From contig JAJNNY010000022.1 in assembly GCA_022453515.1 (NCBI GenBank), positions 62,001 to 126,000 on the forward strand: a stretch of 64,000 nucleotides of DNA. Reading direction: 5' to 3'. The notes beneath the pieces are model-generated. The model saw nothing but the letters and a program-made list of their open reading frames with translations. It searched no databases and was not told the origin of the DNA. A program made the position numbers and the translations under genes. This document shows positions 11,343 through 22,800 of the stretch, piece by piece (the stretch's first letter is position 1; each line of letters opens with the position of its first letter). Source of the stretch: Astrocystis sublimbata. Lineage: Eukaryota; Ascomycota; Sordariomycetes; Xylariales; Xylariaceae.

Positions 11343-13473
11343 CTAGATCCAGTTGCCCATGAGAGCTTGGTCGATCTCCTCGGGGTCGAACTCGGTGCTG
11401 CTGCTGAGTCTATAGCCTTCACTGCTGATATTCGAAGTCTCCTCTTCTTCATTTGTGTAGGATCCAGGTCGCGGGCTTGTGTGACACTCCAGCCTGTCGA
11501 AGTTTGCTTGCGAAGGCGAAGGGGAATGCCGGAGCCACTCTCCCTCATTTAATTCAATGGAAACAGTTCGGGGTTCGATCTGACTGCTGTCAAAAGATGC
11601 ATCGCTCTCAAGGGACGGCATCGTTGGGGTTGGTGTCGGCGACGACCCAGCAATAGAGGAGTCGAATTGAGTGAGATGTCTCTCCAAGCAGCTGCCAGTT
11701 GTGGGAATGTATCCTCTCGGCGAAGGCAGCTTGGGCGATTGGGAAGTTTCGGTCGAGTTCGGCGAACCTGCGTAATCCGAGAACGAAGTGCCTTCGTCAA
11801 GCCCCGTATCAACCAGTTCCAAGGCTTGCATGGACTCCGAAGAGATGAACATATGCTGTGCCGTACTAAGTCTAATATCTTCGTTCTCAAAATCGTCGCT
11901 CTTAACGTACAATCGAAGAGAAGGTGTTAATGACGGGCAGTTGGAGCGTAGCGACGATGCTGATGCAGGTCTTGGTTGATTAGTCGGGATTTCGGGTAGC
12001 GGGCGTTGCTGTGGCTCGCCCGCAGGCCCGGACTCCAGAGTCCGACTTGTGCTCCCTAATGATGACGGTGGAATCTCAGGAGGGCTTTTCAAGAAATATT
12101 GCTTGTCCAAATTCGCCTCTGCGTGTGCAGCCCCATCTCTATCTTGAAGACTGTCATCGAAGACTTGAGACTCCAATGTTGTTGTGCTAAAAGCGACACG
12201 TCGAACAAGAGGAGAGTCGGAATGCGGTCTCGACTTCCCAGAAGCTCGTTTTCGCTCTCGCTCTCGTTCCGTATCGAGCGAGCTTTTGCTGGCAGGCGAC
12301 ATGTCGAGTCCCATTCGAGGGACGAGGTTGAGCATTTTCAGGTACTTCATAGACCGATAGTGAAAACAGAATGTGGCATAAGGGGAATCCTTTGCATCAA
12401 TCAGATAGTAATTGTAATAGGTGGCATCCTCGGGGTTGTCCACCAGACCACCGCTGGGAGAGCTAGTAAACGCAAAGTTGGCATGTTAGCGAATGTTTCA
12501 GTATTGGTAGATCGCTAGGAATATGAGCAGGAAAGGGAGAAGTGGCATTCTTACGTGATCCCGTAGCGCTCCTGATTTCGATAGGGATCCAGCTCAACAG
12601 CGATGCGCTTGCGTCCCTTACTCCGGAACACTTGGACCTCGATTACACCTCCATCGTCGGCAATGGATACCTTGTCCAAACCGGGCATGAAATGGAAGTA
12701 TCGTGTCTCGATGCCGGGACCACCAGTGTTGTTATCACCACTTCCGCAGGGATCTTGCCATCGGTCTTCGGGCTGGTAGAGCGCTCTGACAACAAGCCCT
12801 GTGGAGTGGGTATTGGTGTTGATGCCCCAGGAGGCAACATGACGTCCGTTCATAGTCATCTTGAAGAATATGCATTTTGAAGGGGGAGGAGATTGGTTCA
12901 CGAGATAACGCAGCCAAAACTGCTCTCCTGGAGACGGGCATTGTCAGCATGGTATTGCGGTAACAGGCGGGACAAGATGACTTACCGGGCAAGGACGGAA
13001 TGTAAACCGCGATGCGTGGATTTACCTTCTTCAGGCGTGTAAGAGCGTTACCGTCGGGTACCGATGGCGTGTGGGCCTGCGATGATCGATCTTCGTGAGG
13101 AACAAGGCTGCGGCTGACTGATGATGCCGTTGCTCTCTTCAAATGGACAGAAGAACCATCAGGGTGAGGGTACTCGGTGACCTGCTTTGCCTCGAGGCTG
13201 GCATGAATAGACACTTCGATCCCCCTAAAATAAGGCATTATGAATGTTGCAAAATCAACGCGCGGGAGAAAAGAAGAGGATGCAGATAGTCTCAGACTTG
13301 AGGAGTACAATGAGGGAGACAATTGGGTAACCTGCGGAGAACAGGTGCCTCTATTGTTCGAGGGGAAGAAACCTTGCGCCCACAATAGGCGTTTTGCCCT
13401 GAATCTTCAAAGACGGGTAGGCACTTGCAGTAGTGAAGACGGGAGAATGGGAGGGGTGGAAAATGAAGTCCAT
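11343..13473 (-). CDS. Conserved-looking fungal protein of unknown function (610 aa)
   Basis: The model has four exons, 13373-13473, 12986-13224, 12555-12927 and 11343-12462, all in frame. It starts MDFIFHPSHSPVFTTASAYP. The N-terminal half (to about residue 300) looks globular: GIEVSIHASLEAKQVTEYPH, then GEQFWLRYLVNQSPPPSK, MNGRHVASWGIN, RALYQPEDRW, ETRYFHFMPG, GVIEVQVFRSKGRKR, and after the last intron DATYYNYYLIDAKDSPYATF. This pattern recalls a family of uncharacterised Sordariomycete proteins, but I cannot name a domain. The C-terminal half is Ser/Pro/Thr-rich and probably disordered, with a short conserved-looking tail ending EFDPEEIDQALMGNWI. There is no signal peptide or membrane segment. 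Function is unknown. Confidence 0.85.
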
Positions 13474-14707
13474 GCTAGAAAATGGGCTGGTTAGTAGTGC
13501 CCATGGGCAGATGATGGCATTGGGACTGGGTGCGCAAATACTGCCCAGGTGTGAAGAGGAAGGGCGCCCCTACCTATTATAGTGACAAGAGGTACCACCT
13601 TCTGCAGGATCTCTCGAACAACCCGAACATAAAGTTAGCTCAGCCGCAAAACCGTGTCAAGTCCTCAAAGGGTATCTAATGGTGGTTGGGAAGGTGCGAT
13701 GCAGGATCTCGGCTACCCCAGTAGGCAGTTCTTGGGATGTCTTGTTACTCAGATTGAACATGGAATAATCAATCATTTTTATTGAATACCTGTCAGATAG
13801 ACAGGAAACGTATTGGCTCTTTGGGCAGCTCATTTTCAAGGTTTTCTTATACGAAGACTATACTCCTTCCATTCACCTATTTACCTAGGAGACAAGTTTT
13901 TCAATGACATTTATTCAATGGCGGCGGCCTACCCCTGAACAATCAAGGCGTCAAACAGAACACATAAATACTTGAGTAGTTAATAAGGGATTTGGCATAA
14001 ACAGTCAGTTGCAGGCCACAACCAGATTTAGTCAAGTATAAAGACCATGGCGGCCTGGCGTAGGTCCGCCATCTCTAAGTCTTTAAAGATCCATTTTGCA
14101 GAGGAGATGAAGAGAAGGGACTCAAGCTTGATACACCATCTCCTATCTCGCAAAGGAGGAGCTACTCCTTGTCTCGCTTGTCACACTCTCCAGGAGTGTC
14201 ACAGACCATTTCGAAAGAGCAAGATCTGCAAAGGAGAAAGGTTGCAATAAGTTGCATGCTCGAATCTCCCTCGGGGCGCATGCTGCCCCGAGCACATTAC
14301 ACCATCATGGAGAAAATCATAACGTCAACACAACACTTGTATGATTGATCCAGCACACACACACACACACCATCCTCCTTTCGCACCAATGCGCTTACAT
14401 TTCCAGGAGAAATGCCGCAATGGAGCGGGTCATACGACATAAACAATTTGGATGTGGCTGCTCGCATCTCTTGCAAGCCACATGTCCTCACACACAAACT
14501 AATCCGCGCGTTATCGCTGGGAAATACTCGTGGAAAAGGGCAACGTGATCGTAATTGATACCAATGCACCGATGTATTTCTTCTAGAGAACATGACCCCT
14601 GACCCCCCTCGTTGCCGACCTTCTATGTACACGGACCGAGATCTCGGGGAAAGTGGTATACAACAGACCGTCGCAGCCTCATTTCATAGTCGTCTCCCTC
14701 ATTGTCG
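13474..14707. other. Intergenic region between tandem minus-strand genes
   Basis: This stretch holds the upstream region of the unknown 610-aa gene and the 3' region of the complex I gene. It contains a CA microsatellite. The short ORFs have no family resemblance. Confidence 0.55.
14354..14370. repeat. (CA)n microsatellite
   Basis: About eight CA dinucleotides lie in intergenic DNA. Confidence 0.9.
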
Positions 14708-15185
14708 TCATGACTCTCCGAGCACCTTTTTCGTATCCTCCTCCTTGTCTAGCAAACCGAGATTCCTTATCTGGCCTGCACTCGGGGCGTTATCTCGGGG
14801 CGACGCCGCTTCGGCTTTCCTGTAGGCGGCTTGCAGATACTTGACTCTCGCGGCCTTGATTTATAGCAGGTCAGCGACACACGAACATGGGAACCGGGGC
14901 GAAAGGCGGCGAAACCGAGGGTGGGGCAGGGCAGCTGACCTCCTTCTTGTGGTGCAGACACTCGTAGTAGTCCTCCAGTATGGGACCGCACTTCTTCTTG
15001 CCGGAGTCGTCCTCGGCAGATGTGTTGACGACGTAGCAGGCGAGGACCTCCTGCCAGAAGGGAAAGCATCGGCCGGGGCCTGTGGTGCTCGGTTGCGCGG
15101 GTTAGCGGGTTGCTTTCGTTCGTCTGTGTTCGCAAGACTAGGTAGGAGGAGACGGACCTCCGTGCAAACCGTATCCAGAGGCCAT
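14708..15185 (-). CDS. NADH:ubiquinone oxidoreductase NDUFS5-like subunit
   Basis: The model has three exons, 15158-15185, 14940-15079 and 14708-14854, joining exactly to give 104 aa. The start, MASGYGLHGGPGRCFPFWQE, matches the fungal NDUFS5 (15-kDa, NIPM) family. Two CX9C motifs are visible, CFPFWQEVLAC and CGPILEDYYEC, so this is a twin-CX9C protein expected to be imported into the mitochondrial intermembrane space by the Mia40 disulfide relay and to sit on the membrane arm of complex I. The C-terminal part is a charged helix (LQAAYRKAEAA). The gene is divergent from SEC39 and shares an upstream region of about 0.8 kb with it; a MITE lies between them. Confidence 0.92.
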
Positions 15186-16008
15186 GGCGGACAATGTGCG
15201 GGGGATGCTCGAGTAGCTGGGTGGTGCTCGAGGGTCGATGGGCGGCTCAATTGGAGCTGGGGCGGTCGGTGTCGTCAGTTGGACTTGATGGTGGGTGTGC
15301 TTTTGAGCTGCTGCCGACGAATGAAGTTGGGAATTGGATCAAGGTCGTTGGCTGCTTGGGTAAAGTGGATACATGTGCCTACCCAGGTACGTACCACCTA
15401 TTAATGAGGACCTTGCTGTAGGCTGTAGCCACGCCCGCCTCATCCCCAGCTCACCCACACACTGACAGCCCCACTACAGGTCACAAGGATGATATTGGTT
15501 AGCTCCTTGCCACAGTGGATTTACTTCTTAGAGCAGTAATAGAGCTGTAGATTATGTATCTTCTCCCATAACTACTATGTGAAGCTACATTCTGATTTAA
15601 TGGAGTCTCTAGAATCTAAGCCCTAGGTCAGCAGATTTCCTTGGGAAAAGAGGGCCAGTCGTAAGTACTTTATCATACAACTTAGGTAGAAATATACAGA
15701 TTTTCAGTGCCATTTCTACTCTGGCAACAAAGTCCACTGTGGCAGGGAGCTAACCATTATCATCCTTGTGACCTGTAGGTACCTCCGTCACTTAGCGCGG
15801 GCGGGCAAGTCGATACCAAGCCGGTACGTACCGCGGTCGCAGCTGCTTGTCGCAATGTGGACAACAAGAAGCCCGTGATGCCATCATTTGTCTTTCGCTC
15901 CACGTTCAACACACCAATTCCCCCAAACACCATTCCATCGTCTGTCTCCGCCCCAAATTTGCGCATTTTCACCAAAGCAACAGGCAGCATGCCTCTATCT
16001 TCATGAGA
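15186..16008. other. Shared upstream region of the NDUFS5-like and SEC39 genes
   Basis: This is an 823-bp interval between divergent start codons. More than a third of it is the MITE at 15477-15775. The remaining flanks, about 290 bp and 230 bp, must contain the two promoters. No TATA box is obvious. Confidence 0.6.
15477..15775. mobile_element. Non-autonomous MITE with TA target duplication
   Basis: This 299-bp element has terminal inverted repeats starting CAGGTCACAAGGATGATA. The first 43 bp of each arm match with only two differences, and weaker similarity continues to about 80 bp. The element is bounded by TA at 15475-15476 and TA at 15776-15777, as expected for Tc1/mariner-type insertion. 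It has no coding capacity. Several of the mismatches between arms are C/T or G/A transitions, which fits age or repeat-induced point mutation. It lies between two divergent housekeeping genes. Confidence 0.88.
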
Positions 16009-18839
16009 ATGGCAGCTCCCCTGTCCCCGCCGAGGGTTCTCTTGCTTGCCGTCCACTTCGCTACCAAGTCCGACATAGACAGCTTGGGAGCGCTTGTCAC
16101 CCACCACCCCGATGTCTTGCGCCCCGAATTAATCCTCCGAGTGCTTCTCACCTGCCTGCCCGAGACCCTCCCATCGAGCGAGTATGTCGGGCTCGTGGAG
16201 CGCATCGAGACGGGCGCTCTATACTCGGAACCCGATCTCTCCACCCAGTACGACCCGTCGTCTGTCCAGGACATAACCGACGGCGAGGCCACCAAGAAGA
16301 CCCGTCGCCTTCGCTTGTTACCTCTTGCATGGGAGCGCAGTCCCGCAGCCGCTCTTCAGGACCCTGCCTCGCTCTTCCTCATCCATCGTGCCCATCGTGT
16401 TGACCAAGAGGCCGGTCTTCTGACCCAGCTGCCCGATCTCATCGTGCCCTTTCTCCAGCATGCACCCTGCATCCGCACCTGGATGGTCTCGGCTCTGCTA
16501 CCTTTGCTGCGTCGCAACTTCGAGTACTACCCTGACGAGCCCATTACAGAGACACTCGAATCGTTTGAGCGCCTTGACAGCAAGACAGCAGTTGCTACAC
16601 TACTATCACGGACTGGCACTCGTGAGGAGGACTTGCCCCATGTCGGTAGAGATCTTCGCGGCCTGATAGGGCCATGGCTTTATAACGAGGCTAGATGGGA
16701 AGACGGAGCAGGGACACACAGCCACGCGGACAGCAGCGAAGCCGGCCAAAAGTCGTGTCCAGCTTGGGAACATGTGCTCGAATGGCTCACAACCCAAGCC
16801 TCTCTATCGTGGAAGGTAGCTGTCAAAGCCTTCGATCAATGGGATGGACCGACGGATGCCGACCTGGGAGACTATGGTTCAGAGTGGTTCGACGATGAGG
16901 AGCAGGGGCTTCTAGAGCGGAGATTCGCTCGCGCAGCGCTGGCTTCCGCCTACTCCATCACCGATACCTCTGTTGACGCCCTCTCAGGGGTCAACAGCAT
17001 CATCACAAAGATCATGTCACTCCTCGATCAGGACCCCTGTCCCACCCTCCAGGTGGCGTCTTCCCTACTCTCGCCCTTCACGGAAGCGGAAAGCGAGAAT
17101 CTGCTGTCGGCCAAGAGTGCCTCACTGATGCGAAATGATCTACTCGAAGATTCAAACTATCTCACCACTCCTAATCCAACTTCAACTCAACTTCTACATG
17201 TTCTAACACTAAGCGCCTACATACTTACAAAAGCTGGGTCGCCTTGCAGTGTGCGGCGGGCCGGCGAACTAGCCTTTCTACAAGATGAGCGGGAACAGAA
17301 AGCCGAGGCTCTAAGGTTGATCCGTTCATTCAGTGCAAGCGGACCGAAGAATGATGATAAGTATTGGATACGTGCTCGGAATGAACTGTTGTGGTTGCGC
17401 GACTGGGGTGCTGAAGAAGCATTTGGGTCTGCTGACGCCCCTAATCGTGGCATTTTTGGTCAACTCAAGAAGGATTTTCTCGAGGTTGAGTGCCTCAAAG
17501 CATTTCTTACAAACACGCGTAAGCCATGGCAAAAAGACGAGCCCAGGTTGTGACTGAGCTTACGCGCACCCAGGTTACTCCCTTGCGAGGTCGATCTACG
17601 AGGACTCTCCGGATTTGCCTTTAGCTGAGCAAGTGTTGAAAGACACAGTGGTGATAGCAGCGATGGAGGCATATGATAATGCTTCGAATCCACACCGGGG
17701 GCGTGGGGGGCTTCTCAAATGCGACGACATGTGAGTTCTCTTGCGCTGTCACCCTGCCAAAGGTACACACTGACGCTCTCCCCAGTGTTCATGCCTTCCC
17801 CAAGGCTTTCGCCGAAACCCGGCCTGAAGCGAAGCGAATCGAAGCATTATTGAAAGCGACCCATGCTCTGTCTGAGTACCGTCTCGTCCTCAAGAAAGGG
17901 GAGCCATTCACACCTGTCGTACTGAGAGTTCATACGGATCCCTTCTCCATCATCGGCAAAGTACTGGAACAGAATCCGAAAAGCTATACCAACGTCCAAG
18001 ACCTCGTTACTATCGGATCCAATATGGTCGATGCCGGTCTCCTCACCCGCAAAAAGGCCGGACAATCGTCGAAAGAATCACAACCGGTTGCTGACCAACA
18101 TGTCATCGCGAAGAGACGCATAACAGCAATGTGTGTAGACGCTGCCCTGACGGAAGACGACTTCGAGACCGCTTACTCGTATGTCATGAACCGTGTCGCC
18201 TCTGACGGCAACACCCAATTACCCGACGAGTACTCCTGGAAAGCCGCGCTGCAGGCCGGCAAGTACCGCCGCACGGGCCGGACGCTCAAGCCGACCCATA
18301 TCGGCACAGCCAGTGGGAATCTCGATGTCCGCCACCTGGAGCAACGGATCGACTGCCTGGCGACAGCAGTGCGTATTGCTCCGCCCGCGACGTTGCAGGA
18401 CATCTTGAACGCATTCCGAAAATGCGAGGAGGAGCTCAACGCCGCGATCAAGACGGAAGAGGTACAAGAGGCAGCGTGGGACGACAGAGGCGACGTGCAG
18501 GCTATGCCCGGCGCGTTTAGTAGTGTTGTTCCTCCGGGCGTGAACAGACACCCTACCCGGTCAAGCCGACATGTCGAGGAATCCCCTATGTCGCTGTTTG
18601 ATCTGTCGAGGGCGAGTATGGCGCGGGCGCAGCAGAACCTCTCGGCGCTGTCGAGTCTGCAGCGCAGTGGGGTAGAGAGAGCAGGCGGTGATGCGGAGGG
18701 AAGTATGGATGAAGCGGATGGCCAGCCGAGGGTCAGAAAGAGAGACCAGTTCAGGGAGGCGGCCGTGGGCACGTTGGCGTCGGGTGTTGGGTGGCTTATT
18801 GGTGCGCAGCCGGCGGATAGGGGCCAGGAGAGAGGATGA
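16009..18839 (+). CDS. SEC39: Sec39 domain protein (Golgi-ER tethering)
   Basis: The model has three exons, 16009-17518, 17574-17730 and 17786-18839 (introns 55 nt each), encoding 906 aa in exact frame. The chosen start (MAAPLSPPRVLLLAVHFA) has A at -3 and G at +4. A slightly upstream in-frame ATG at 16003 is possible. The Sec39 domain begins at once and spans most of the protein (LVTHHPDVLRPELILRVLLTCLPETL, later DPFSIIGKVLEQNP and RRITAMCVDAAL). The protein is mostly helical, with a less ordered tail after about residue 790. In yeast Sec39 is part of the Dsl1 complex, which tethers Golgi-derived COPI vesicles at the endoplasmic reticulum with Dsl1 and Tip20. The fungal protein is longer than the yeast one (about 700 aa), as is usual for filamentous ascomycetes. 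Confidence 0.9.
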
Positions 18840-19843
18840 CGGATGAGAGGCAAGGAGATGAAATGGGAAGATGACTCTTATGATGTTAATAACCATGACA
18901 AAGGTGGTGGTCCGTAATAAGGAACATAACGGGAATCCATGCTATCAGTGTGGAGAAGCCCTTGCTACAATGTTGCTACTATATGAATTATCGCGATGGT
19001 GTGATGTTGCTGATGCCTAAACTTTGCATCAATGTACATGTTAAATACACTATGGTTTATAACATTCACACAAATGTTATAATATGGAGATCAAAGGGAG
19101 AGGGTTAGTCCTATCATATGTTAATATTGCCAAGTAGGAACATTGGGAAAAAGAGCATACATAAAGTATAGTAGGACTCAAATCAACATTGTCCCAATCA
19201 AATTGTTCACCATTTCTTTAATAAAGGAAAGCATAGTGATTAGGCTATGATAACATGGCATCACGTGCTTCTTCTGGAGTCGAGGTAGTTCCTCAGTAGT
19301 CCTAGTGGACGCCGTGAATATTCCAATATGCGAGTATTGCATCCGTGACCCCGCAGGTATCAATGCCACAACATCACATGCATCAAGTATAAATAAGTAT
19401 TACCCACTTGATTCAGAATTGAATATGATACTAGGTTTATGTAGGTGGGACTAACAGCAACAGAAATGAACCAAAAGGGGCAGGCTATGTCTTATGAGAC
19501 TGTCGAATGTGACAGAGGAAAGCTCGACAACTTTGCCTGGGTACCTTAACACATCCATCTTCACGGAAGCAGGTGAATCGATCGAAAAGAAAAATATAGC
19601 ATCTAGTCAAGCTAGCCAGCCACCAGTGACCACAGCCAGCTTGGCACCCCAACTATCTCATCTAGAAGAGAGGTTGTTGTTCGAACCATTCCTCGCTACC
19701 TATCCAAGCCAGAGTCAATAACTTACAATCTTCCCCTATTCCCACCATCTCCTCTTCATCCTTGCCGTCGATACTATCTATCCTTCAGCTCTCTCACCTG
19801 TCACTTCCCCTTTCCCATATTCCTCGCCCCATAGATAATCTAC
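18840..19843. other. Intergenic region between convergent genes
   Basis: This is an AT-rich 1-kb gap downstream of SEC39 (+) and of the 1208-aa gene (-). A perfect 10-bp inverted repeat with a 6-nt loop lies at 19057-19082. No gene seen. Confidence 0.55.
19057..19082. other. Perfect short inverted repeat downstream of SEC39
   Basis: TTATAACATT and AATGTTATAA flank a 6-nt spacer about 220 nt after the SEC39 stop codon. It could form an AT-rich hairpin in the transcript tail. It may be chance. Confidence 0.35.
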
Positions 19844-22800
19844 CTACCGATAAGGCCCCAACTCCCCCCTCCGACTCGCCGTCAGCTCGTACCGTCCCAG
19901 CGCGCGTCTCGCACCGCTTCTCATCCCGGGGCTCGGGCCTCCTCCACTACTACTTCCACTGTCCCGTCTGCTGCGTGCGCTCCTGTTGGCCCCCGCACTG
20001 GTGGTGCTCCTCTCATCGTCACCAAAGTCGAAACGCACCGATTTCCGCGCCGTGCCAGGCGACGTCACCGATCCCGATACCAATACGGAATACGGTTTGA
20101 AGGCCGATTGCGGTTGGACGGCTCTGCTGTTGTTCTTGTCACCGCCGGTACCAACAGGAACAGGATCAACTGATTGGACGTGCCCGAATTTGTTAAGCAA
20201 CATGTCGTCGTTGTTGATGATATTTTCCTTCTCCGAGAAGTCGTCATCGTAGTCATCGTTGTAATTGTCGTAGTTGCCATAGTTATTATCATAGAAGCTG
20301 TTATCGGCATAGCTGCCACCGCCAAAGCTAGAGGGCCTCCGTCGCTTCTTGCTGGAGAACATGTCAAATGGATACGGTGAAGCGTCCGCAGCAGACCTCT
20401 TCTTCCCTTTCCCTTTTCCTGTCGTCTCAGTCAGATCAATTACATCATATGCGCCAGGCCGGCCGTAGAACCCATCAGCGTCGTCATGATATCCCCGAGA
20501 ATAGGATCCCCGGTTCCTGTTTCCCAGCTGTAGTTGTGCCAGTAGATCCCTATCTTTATCGTCGCTCGCCTCCTTGTCTTGGTCTCCTTTGACTTCGTGG
20601 GATACAGATGAAATGGACATCGACCTCGACCCCTCCGATGCGGACCCAGGCTCGAAGAGCGCCACGGCAGGCGTAGCGCTCTGGTCCTGGCCTCGGATCT
20701 GCAAGTGCGGATACGGCGTCGGCGGAGGCAGGGACCTCGGCGGAGGAGAAGGAGAAGAAGACTCGCTGGAAATAGACCCGGGGCCGATGGGAATCGCGTA
20801 CTTGGCGCGGCCGTGGTATTGCTGCTCCGACCCTTGTCCAGAACTAGACGATGGCTTAGTAAAGGACGCCGCGGCAGGCGAGCGCAGGGGGTAGTGAACT
20901 GACGCGATGGTAGTAGTGGCAGCAACAGGAGGAAGAGTAGTGGCATGAGCTGCGGGAGTGGCAGGAATGGCCTTTTTCGCCTGTGCCCCTGATGCCGACG
21001 CGAACGTGACCACTTTCTTCCCAGCACTGGCTTTGGTGTTGTTGGCATTGGTATTCGCACTGACGCTCCTGCCGAAATACTCGGCGATCCGCGTACAGCT
21101 AGGCAGCGGCCGCTTCTTCTCCTCGACACTCACGTTCTGAGGCAGGTCCTGCGGCACTCTTGAGTACCCGTACTTCCACACGTCGTCGTACTTCTCGGTC
21201 CACTGCCTCAGCGAGTGCATCGCCACCGGCCCCAGCTGCAGCCGCTGCCGCGCGACGCCCTGCGCCACCATCTTCTCTTCTGCGATGATCCGGTTTAGAG
21301 GGTCCCAGACGTGCGTCTCGGCTATCTCGGGCTTGAAGATCACGGCGCGCGGCAGCTCCTGCAGTTCGAGAAGGGAGGTGAGGGTCGGGAACCGCCGCTC
21401 CTGCTCCTCCCAAGTCACGAAGCCCGTCTCGATCCGGTCGACGACGGACGCCCGGGGCTGCTTGGGCGGGAGCACCTTGTACGCCCAGACACCGTCATCC
21501 GGGTCCACCGTGTTCAGGCGCCACCAGGTCGGGTCGTAGATGCTTTTGTCGGGAGCCGGGGGCCTGTATGGTCTATAGGACGGCACACTCTTGTTCATGT
21601 CATGCGACTGGTGTGGTTTGTCGTGGGGCAAAGGGGCGCCAGCTCCCTTGTCTACCTTGTCTACCTTGCCTATGATGCCTCGGTTGGGCGCCTTCCGGTG
21701 TTTTCGATGAAACTCCTTTTCCAGTTCCCTGTCCCTCAGCTCCTGCTGCGATTTGGGTTTTACAACGGGGGCTGAGGTGCCTCGTTTCACGCCCTTTCCC
21801 TTATTGAGTGCCGCCTGTGCCCGGTATTTCTTATGCAATTCATATTCCTCGCGCGATCTGGGGTAATCAGTGGGCAGGAAGATACCTCCTTTGTCCTCAT
21901 TCATCTTCGCCCCCGCCTTCGTCCGGTATCTCCGATGGATCTCCCTTTCAGCCTGTAGTGTGCTTCGTAGCTGCTGCTTGTGCTGGTTCTTGAAGACCTG
22001 GGCAGCCACCTCAACCTTCTGAGGACTATCATCGTCTTCTTCCTCTTCCTCTTCCTCTTCTTCTTCTTCTTCTTCTTCTTCTTCATCACTTTGGCTGCTC
22101 TGATCATCCAACTCCCGATCATCCTCCGGTTGCTGCTCTCTCCGTCGTATATGCTGTTGCACGGGGGGATATGTCACCTTGTCAGCCCCTTGCACTGGGT
22201 ATGAAGACAACAAAGTGTTTTCTGTCCTCCCCCGAGTCTGATTCGCTCTCCCTTCTTCGAGGATATTTTGTCTACCCCCTGTGTTTGTCTTTGCGTTTGT
22301 CTTTGTGTTGGCCATCCTTCGCGCACCCCCACGCTGCCGTAGGTCTGGTGAGACGCCGAAGGAGCGGAGAACCTGCTTCACGTCCCCGTGCAAATCTGTA
22401 TCCCGGACAATGCTCTCTGTATCCGTATCCGTCTCCGTGTCCGAGTTCGAATCAAAAACCTGCGGCGCACGTGTCGTAAACCGCTGTTTGGAATTCCCCG
22501 TGTATATCGAGTCCTCCGACTCTGACTCCGAGGTGAGATCAGACTCCGGTGGCGTCGAGGGCGCTTCGGCCAGGAGGGTCGCAAGCACGTTATCTGCAAG
22601 CACGTCAGCCCAGTCGCCCGAGCCCGTGTCGGCGGTAGCTTGAGCCTGGGCGACCATGGCATAGGCCGTATCCATGACCTCGTCCGACACATCGTCGAGA
22701 TCGAGGTCAGCAAGCCCATCGAGTTTCACATCGGTGTCGATGTCATCATCTCCCTCCCACGTCGAATCGTAGACCAGAGCATGTTTGGCTAGGGCTCCAG

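Noticed and set aside
15387..15480. Possible extra exon upstream of the NDUFS5-like gene
   Set aside because: The three-exon model is complete with a conserved start. The sequence runs directly into the MITE boundary.
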